A stretch of 38,697 nucleotides of DNA from a virus: IMG/VR virus record IMGVR_UViG_3300025120_000180, positions 1 through 38,697 of that record; one strand, 5' to 3'. The position numbers were made by a program, and so were the translations under genes. The notes beneath the pieces are model-generated. The model had not been told where the DNA came from, searched no databases, and was given only the letters and a program-made list of their open reading frames with translations. Position 1 is the first letter of the stretch; every line of letters starts with the position of its first letter. Below, in pieces: positions 34,115-38,697 of this stretch.

Positions 34115-37042
34115 ATGGCGAAAATGCTTATAAGAGATTACGTTTTTACACCTGGCAGTGCAGGGGCAGGTACTATTAAGGTACCGCAACGATATGGACT
34201 TGACAGACTTCTCTTGATTACAAATGTAACAGATAATGTTATCATATACAACTTTGGAGATGCTGCATACGCAGGCACTACTGCGACATTCACAAAAGCA
34301 AATTCAACAGACTTTCCTACAGTTACTTCTCTAGGTGCTGGATTTACAACATTCACATTAGCTTTTAATACTGCTTCTATGAGTGCATCTGATATTCTAC
34401 AGATCTTTGTAGAACCACAGACATTGTCTGTAGATGAGACTTTTTCGCGGGACGCTATTGAAAGATTTAGAGTTTCGGAGCCACAATCGCTGATTGACGC
34501 TGACTTTGAATATGGATTGCAGCCAACAAAGTGGGCAGGATATGGAACGATAAAAGGATATCCTTCTACATACGATGAGCCTGGTATTGATCTTACAGTG
34601 AATACTATCACCACTGATTATCAAACAGCAAGTTCATCAAATAGTCTTATAACTGTAAACTTTACAGATTCTGACCACAACCTACTTGTAGGAGATGTTA
34701 TTAACGTATCTGGTTTGAATTCAGGTACCGAAGGATTCTCGCGAGCAGATGGCAGCTTTATTATTGACCAAATTCCAGACAGCTCAACAGTTAAATATTT
34801 TGCACGAGGTACGGTAGGAACCACTGGAGGCCAGACACTTGCTACTGATGAGACAATTGGTAGAAAGGGAGGTCTTTATGCCAACGCTTCTATACCAGTT
34901 GCTTCTGCCGCTTCAAATGGTGCAGATCCTAGTGTAATTACTCTTACTTTTACAAATCCTCATGGTTTAATTCCTGGCTGCCCGATACATGTCATTTGTG
35001 GTAGCGGAGGCAATAGTGCTAACGCAACCGGACCATTTGTTGTTATATCGACACCCACATTACGGACATTAACATTCAAAGCGCGTGCTGGTGCAGCTGT
35101 GAGCAGCCCAGCCAGTATTACTTTATATGCTATATCGAACGCAACAATTTTACACAGACCGTCAGATGGTGGTGTAATTATATCTACTAAAACTCCTACG
35201 TATGCTGCAACAGTTGTTAGACAATCAAAGAGGTTCTTCCGATATCAATCAGGTAAAGGATTTTTATGGTCGTCTGGAACACTATTTGCTCCTAACTACG
35301 ATATTCAAAGTATCACTGCTGCAGGCACTGCCATTGGCCAAGTAATTACTATCAAAACAGATGACATTGATCATGGTCTACAAGCAGGAGCCTCTGTTGA
35401 AATTTCTGGAGTAACAACTTCAGGATATGCAGATACGTACGTTGTCGCTTCAATTGCAGATGACTATACATTTAGAGTTGCTGCAAAATCGGTATTGGGT
35501 GATACAACAGCTGTACTAGCTGAAATTTGTAAAGTACATGTTACGGGTTGGAACGGTGCAGCAGTCCGTGCTGGAATGTTTGATGAACAAAATGGCCTGT
35601 TTTTTGAATTTGACGGCATTCAAATGTTTTGTGTTAAAAAATCTGCAACAGATAATATTACAGGAACAATATCAGTAACACAAAACAGTAGTGCAATTAC
35701 TGGGGCTAACACAAGATTTAGTGAACAAGTAAGAGCCGGTGATAGAATAGTTGTCAGGGGTATGACCCACTTTGTTACACAGGTTGTTAGTAATACTTCT
35801 ATGTTTGTTACTCCTGACTATAGAGGTATAACAGCAGGTGGAATTAGATCCCAAAAAGTTTCAAATGTTAGGATACCACAATCTAAGTGGAATATGGATA
35901 AGGCTGATGGAACAGGCCCGTCAGGTTATGACTGGAATTTCAATAAGATGCAAATGGTTGGTATTGAGTATTCTTGGTATGGTGCTGGATTTATTCACTA
36001 CATGGTTAGAGGTGAAGATGGAAGATGGGTGTATATTCATAAGATAAAAAACAATAATGTTAACGATGAAGCATTTATGAGATCGGGTAACCTTCCTGTT
36101 AGATATTCTATTGAAAACGATTCTCCTGTTACATTCTTAACAAGTACAGTTGATAGTAACGCTACATCTCTTCCTGGAGCTAATCTTCAAGAGTTTGGTA
36201 ATACTGGTACCTTGTTAGTCGATAATGAAGTCATTACATACACTGGGCGAAGTGCTACAGATGGGGCTGGAAACTTTACAGGATGTACAAGACAGGCAAC
36301 CTTTTCTCAATATTTGCAAGGGACTGTTTCAACTCTTTCTGCTGGAAATAAAGTTCCACATAGTAGTAACAGTGGTATTATTGAGATTTCTAATACATGC
36401 TCACCAACACTATCGCACTGGGGATCAGCTTTAGTTATGGACGGTGGGTTTGATACAGACCGAGGTTATATTTTTAACTATGCAAACCGACATAACACAT
36501 CTGGTGATAAGATTGGTGAGGATCCTATCACATCATTTATGATTAGATTGGCTCCTTCAGTATCAAACTCTTCAGTTGGAAGATTGGGTGCAAAAGAACT
36601 ACTAAACAGATCTCAGCTTCTACTACAGCAATGTGCGGTTGGAATGTCACGTGGTTCTTCTACTTCAGGTGAGGTGGTTGTCCAAGGTATCATTAATCCT
36701 AGAAACTTTGTAGATGCTACATGGCAATCTCTGAATAGTGTTGCTAATGGTGGCCAACCATCATTTGCTCAAGTATGTGTTAAAGACGATATTACATGGA
36801 CTACTGGAACTACTTATGCACTTCCAGGAGAGCGTATCTTTGCTTTTGTTGTTAATGCGTCTCGAGCGGATGCTCTTACAACCGAGATTGATCTAAGTGA
36901 CTTGAAAGAATTATCAGGTGCTTCTTTAGGAGGAGACTTTAAATATCCAGATGGTCCAGACGTTCTTGCTGTTAATGCGTTTACTCAAAAAGGTGATGTG
37001 AAAGGAACAATTCAGTTGAGGTGGGGCGAAGCCCAGGCATAA
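34115..37042 (+). CDS. Large virion structural protein (RFRVSEPQ-type)
   Basis: A 975-residue protein of the type found near the fibre genes in marine T4-like phages. It has an N-terminal MLIRDYVFTPGSAGAGTIKV beta domain, then the diagnostic-looking IERFRVSEPQSLIDADFEYGLQPTKW (about residues 115-140). A series of hapax/SH3-like beta units follows (DHNLLVGDVINVSGL; NPHGLIPGCPIHVICGSG; HGLQAGASVEISGVTT). The latter half is better ordered, with YSWYGAGFIHYMVRGEDGRWVYIH and an end EIDLSDLKELSGASLGGDFKYPDGPDVL. No enzyme motif was seen. The family is probably baseplate- or fibre-base-associated, but I cannot name a T4 counterpart; gp10 or a long fibre anchor are possibilities. It starts nine bases after the preceding fibre gene with TAGGA upstream. 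Confidence 0.68.
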   Translation: MAKMLIRDYVFTPGSAGAGTIKVPQRYGLDRLLLITNVTDNVIIYNFGDAAYAGTTATFTKANSTDFPTVTSLGAGFTTFTLAFNTASMSASDILQIFVEPQTLSVDETFSRDAIERFRVSEPQSLIDADFEYGLQPTKWAGYGTIKGYPSTYDEPGIDLTVNTITTDYQTASSSNSLITVNFTDSDHNLLVGDVINVSGLNSGTEGFSRADGSFIIDQIPDSSTVKYFARGTVGTTGGQTLATDETIGRKGGLYANASIPVASAASNGADPSVITLTFTNPHGLIPGCPIHVICGSGGNSANATGPFVVISTPTLRTLTFKARAGAAVSSPASITLYAISNATILHRPSDGGVIISTKTPTYAATVVRQSKRFFRYQSGKGFLWSSGTLFAPNYDIQSITAAGTAIGQVITIKTDDIDHGLQAGASVEISGVTTSGYADTYVVASIADDYTFRVAAKSVLGDTTAVLAEICKVHVTGWNGAAVRAGMFDEQNGLFFEFDGIQMFCVKKSATDNITGTISVTQNSSAITGANTRFSEQVRAGDRIVVRGMTHFVTQVVSNTSMFVTPDYRGITAGGIRSQKVSNVRIPQSKWNMDKADGTGPSGYDWNFNKMQMVGIEYSWYGAGFIHYMVRGEDGRWVYIHKIKNNNVNDEAFMRSGNLPVRYSIENDSPVTFLTSTVDSNATSLPGANLQEFGNTGTLLVDNEVITYTGRSATDGAGNFTGCTRQATFSQYLQGTVSTLSAGNKVPHSSNSGIIEISNTCSPTLSHWGSALVMDGGFDTDRGYIFNYANRHNTSGDKIGEDPITSFMIRLAPSVSNSSVGRLGAKELLNRSQLLLQQCAVGMSRGSSTSGEVVVQGIINPRNFVDATWQSLNSVANGGQPSFAQVCVKDDITWTTGTTYALPGERIFAFVVNASRADALTTEIDLSDLKELSGASLGGDFKYPDGPDVLAVNAFTQKGDVKGTIQLRWGEAQA

Positions 37043-37054
37043 GAAAGAAAAAAA

Positions 37055-38272
37055 ATGGTACAAAAACTAAGTACATTCTTATCAACATCACTTGTAGAGG
37101 CAGCAATTGACTCTGCTAGCGTAAGGACGCTTATCCAATCAGAAACTATAAAACTTGATTCTGGGACAAGTGGAAACTATATCAGATCTATGGTTACTGG
37201 AGATGGACTTTCTGTTACCAGTGCAGCGCATTCATTAGATGCGACTATTACTATAGACAGTTCCCACGTAGTTCATCCAACAGGAACTCAGACTCTTAAA
37301 GAAAAGACAATAAACCTTGCCAATAATACACTGGTGGGTACTTTAGCACAATTTAACGCTGCTGTAAGTGGAGAGTCCTTGGTAGGTCTTGCTGCTAGTC
37401 AGACGTTAACAAATAAGACTCTAACAAGTCCACAAATAAACCAACCTACAATAGCTGGTCCAGCTAGTCTAACAAAAATTAGTACATTTGGATTAAGGGA
37501 TGCTACAACTACAGATTATGATACAAGAATTGTATCTAATAGTGCAAGTCCAGCTCTCTCTGCTCACAGAACTTTAACTCTTGATGTTAATAATGCAAAT
37601 AGAACAATTAGTCTAACCGGTGATCTAACTCTAGCTGGAGATTTTATAACATCAGGAGCACATGCTACTACACTTACTACTACTGGGACAACTGCTTTAA
37701 CACTACCTACATCTGGTACTGTTGTTAGTAAAGATGGATCTAACAATTTCTCAGCAGGAACAATTACAGCTGATATTAATAGATCTGGAAGCACCTCAGT
37801 TGTCGCAGGTACTTATGGATCTGCAACTGCGATCCCCATAGTTAAAGTTGACGCTAATGGATTTGTAGATAGTGTTGGAACAGCAGCAGTATCAGGAGTA
37901 TCAGGAGTAACTTTTGATAGCTCCACTGGTATACTTACAGTCGCGACAGCTATTACAAACTTTACTGATTCAATAAACTTGAGTCCCTTCACTACCGATA
38001 CACTAACTGAAGGCAGCACAAATTTATATGCGACTAATGCGCGCTCGCGAGCATCTATTAGTGTTACAGATGCAGGTGGTCCTGGTAGTCTAGCTTATAA
38101 CAACAGCACAGGGGTTATAACATATACTGGTGCAACAGGTCAACAGGTAATGGATGTTTTAAAAACTGTTGACTCAAATGGATCTGGATTAAACGCAGAT
38201 ACTCTTGATGGCCAGCAAGGTACACACTACCGTATAGATGTGTATAATGCTGCTGGCTCTTTATTAAACTGA
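37055..38272 (+). CDS. Tail fibre-like protein with TLTNKT and LYxT/AR modules
   Basis: A 405-residue fibre protein. The N-terminus (FLSTSLVEAAIDSASVRTLI) has a helical look, followed by TLKEKTINLANNTLVG, one TLTNKTLTSPQINQPTI unit, DLTLAGDFITSGAHATTLTT and an LYATNARSRASI element. The shared DAGGPGSLAYNNSTGVITYT module follows. It ends with SNGSGLNADTLDGQQGTHYR, a motif common at or near the C-terminus of phage fibres. It starts 12 bases after the RFRVSEPQ-type gene with AAGAAAG upstream. The next gene is gp13. It is probably the smallest member of the fibre group. Confidence 0.73.
   Translation: MVQKLSTFLSTSLVEAAIDSASVRTLIQSETIKLDSGTSGNYIRSMVTGDGLSVTSAAHSLDATITIDSSHVVHPTGTQTLKEKTINLANNTLVGTLAQFNAAVSGESLVGLAASQTLTNKTLTSPQINQPTIAGPASLTKISTFGLRDATTTDYDTRIVSNSASPALSAHRTLTLDVNNANRTISLTGDLTLAGDFITSGAHATTLTTTGTTALTLPTSGTVVSKDGSNNFSAGTITADINRSGSTSVVAGTYGSATAIPIVKVDANGFVDSVGTAAVSGVSGVTFDSSTGILTVATAITNFTDSINLSPFTTDTLTEGSTNLYATNARSRASISVTDAGGPGSLAYNNSTGVITYTGATGQQVMDVLKTVDSNGSGLNADTLDGQQGTHYRIDVYNAAGSLLN
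38057..38145 (+). repeat. Shared fibre module, copy 3
   Basis: Codes for ISVTDAGGPGSLAYNNSTG and VITYTGATGQQ; related to copies 1 and 2, but it diverges after VITYTG. Confidence 0.7.
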
Positions 38273-38278
38273 TAAATA
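38271..38278 (+). promoter_or_regulatory. Candidate late promoter box GATAAATA before gp13
   Basis: A one-mismatch match to TATAAATA overlaps the stop of the preceding fibre gene, 20 bases before the gp13 ATG. It has the same junction position as the exact boxes elsewhere, but weaker support because of the mismatch. Confidence 0.45.
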
Positions 38279-38298
38279 CAGTAACATAGGATATAAAA

Positions 38299-38697
38299 AT
38301 GGCTGTACCAAGCACAAGACAAGCACACATAGACTACTGCCTCAGAAGGCTTGGCTCTCCTGTTATTGAAATTAATGTGGACGACGAACAGCTGTCTGAT
38401 CGTATGGATGAATCCTTACAGTATTTTAGAGAATATCATTCTGAAGCAACATATAGAGGATACATTCAACATCAGGTAACCCAAGCTGATATTGACAATA
38501 AGTATATTCCTATTTCAGCCGATGTCCAGCATGTCACAAAAATGTTTAAGTTGCAACAAGGTTTATTTTCAAGGAATATGTTTAGTGTAAAATATCAAAT
38601 GCATTTAAACGATATTGGAAATATGAGTTCATATCTTGGAGACCTTGCTTACTATGAACAAGTTATGCAATATATGTCTCTTCTTGATCAACGATTG
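38299..38697 (+). CDS. 13: Neck protein gp13-like (3' partial)
   Basis: The frame is open to the right edge with 133 visible codons (T4 gp13 is 309 residues). In T4, gp13 and gp14 form the neck that joins the filled head to the tail. The N-terminus (MAVPSTRQAHIDYCLRRLGS, PVIEINVDDEQLSDRMDESLQYF, REYHSEATYRGYI) carries the conserved pattern of the gp13 family in T4-like phages. It continues YIPISADVQHVTKMFKL and SVKYQMHLNDIGNM. The start is ATG at 38299, with AGGATA upstream, and a candidate late box precedes it. It marks the boundary between the fibre block and the neck/head genes. Confidence 0.82.
   Translation, partial: MAVPSTRQAHIDYCLRRLGSPVIEINVDDEQLSDRMDESLQYFREYHSEATYRGYIQHQVTQADIDNKYIPISADVQHVTKMFKLQQGLFSRNMFSVKYQMHLNDIGNMSSYLGDLAYYEQVMQYMSLLDQRL

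Overview
The window is a stretch of the virion-structure region of a T4-like (contractile-tailed) bacteriophage. The DNA is A/T-rich, every gene lies on the + strand, and genes are packed tightly with 1-8 base overlaps or gaps of a few tens of bases. Recognisable T4-type baseplate proteins (gp48, gp53, a gp27-like hub, a gp5-like spike, gp25, gp6, gp8) and a 3'-truncated gp13-like neck protein place it among the T4-like phages. Expanded fibre genes, a DUF4815 protein and TATAAATA late-promoter boxes at gene junctions resemble the marine T4-like phages of cyanobacteria or SAR11-type bacteria. No host-marker or photosynthesis gene is visible, so the host cannot be named.

Layout. (1) 1-8242, hub, tube cap and spike: gp48-like (5' end cut by the window), gp53-like, gp27-like hub, then three consecutive genes with peptidoglycan-related domains. 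These are an OB-fold plus tail-lysozyme protein, a protein with an amidase-like domain that seems to have lost zinc ligands, and a beta-helical needle protein ending in an M15-type peptidase. (2) 8274-14223, wedge: gp25, gp6, a possible gp7 counterpart, a small fibre-like protein and gp8. (3) 14234-20005: a DUF4815 protein, two further structural proteins that look like detached modules of the same architecture, and a small coiled-coil protein. (4) 19998-26432: a fibre with a C-terminal S74 intramolecular chaperone, a glycine-rich 230-residue orphan, and a 1185-residue adhesin-like protein with long aromatic tetrapeptide repeats flanking a more G/C-rich central domain. (5) 26444-29126, a non-structural cassette inside the fibre region: a charged helical protein, a GT-A-like glycosyltransferase, a 2OG-Fe(II)-oxygenase-like protein and a second glycosyltransferase. 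(6) 29163-38272: a small Ig-like protein and four fibre or virion proteins, three of which share recurring modules. (7) 38299-end: the start of gp13.

Working picture. Late transcription from boxes before gp25, the 333-residue fibre, the adhesin, the Ig-like protein and gp13 would produce the baseplate and its adsorption apparatus. The spike genes would breach the cell wall, and the fibre genes would determine attachment. The most unusual part is the pairing of the tetrad-repeat adhesin, rich in Asn-Tyr-Thr tripeptides, with an adjacent glycosyltransferase/oxygenase/glycosyltransferase cassette. I propose, as inference only, that the cassette modifies virion fibres or another phage or host surface polymer.

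No tRNA, CRISPR array, insertion sequence or integrase was seen, and no intergenic stretch exceeds 300 bases.
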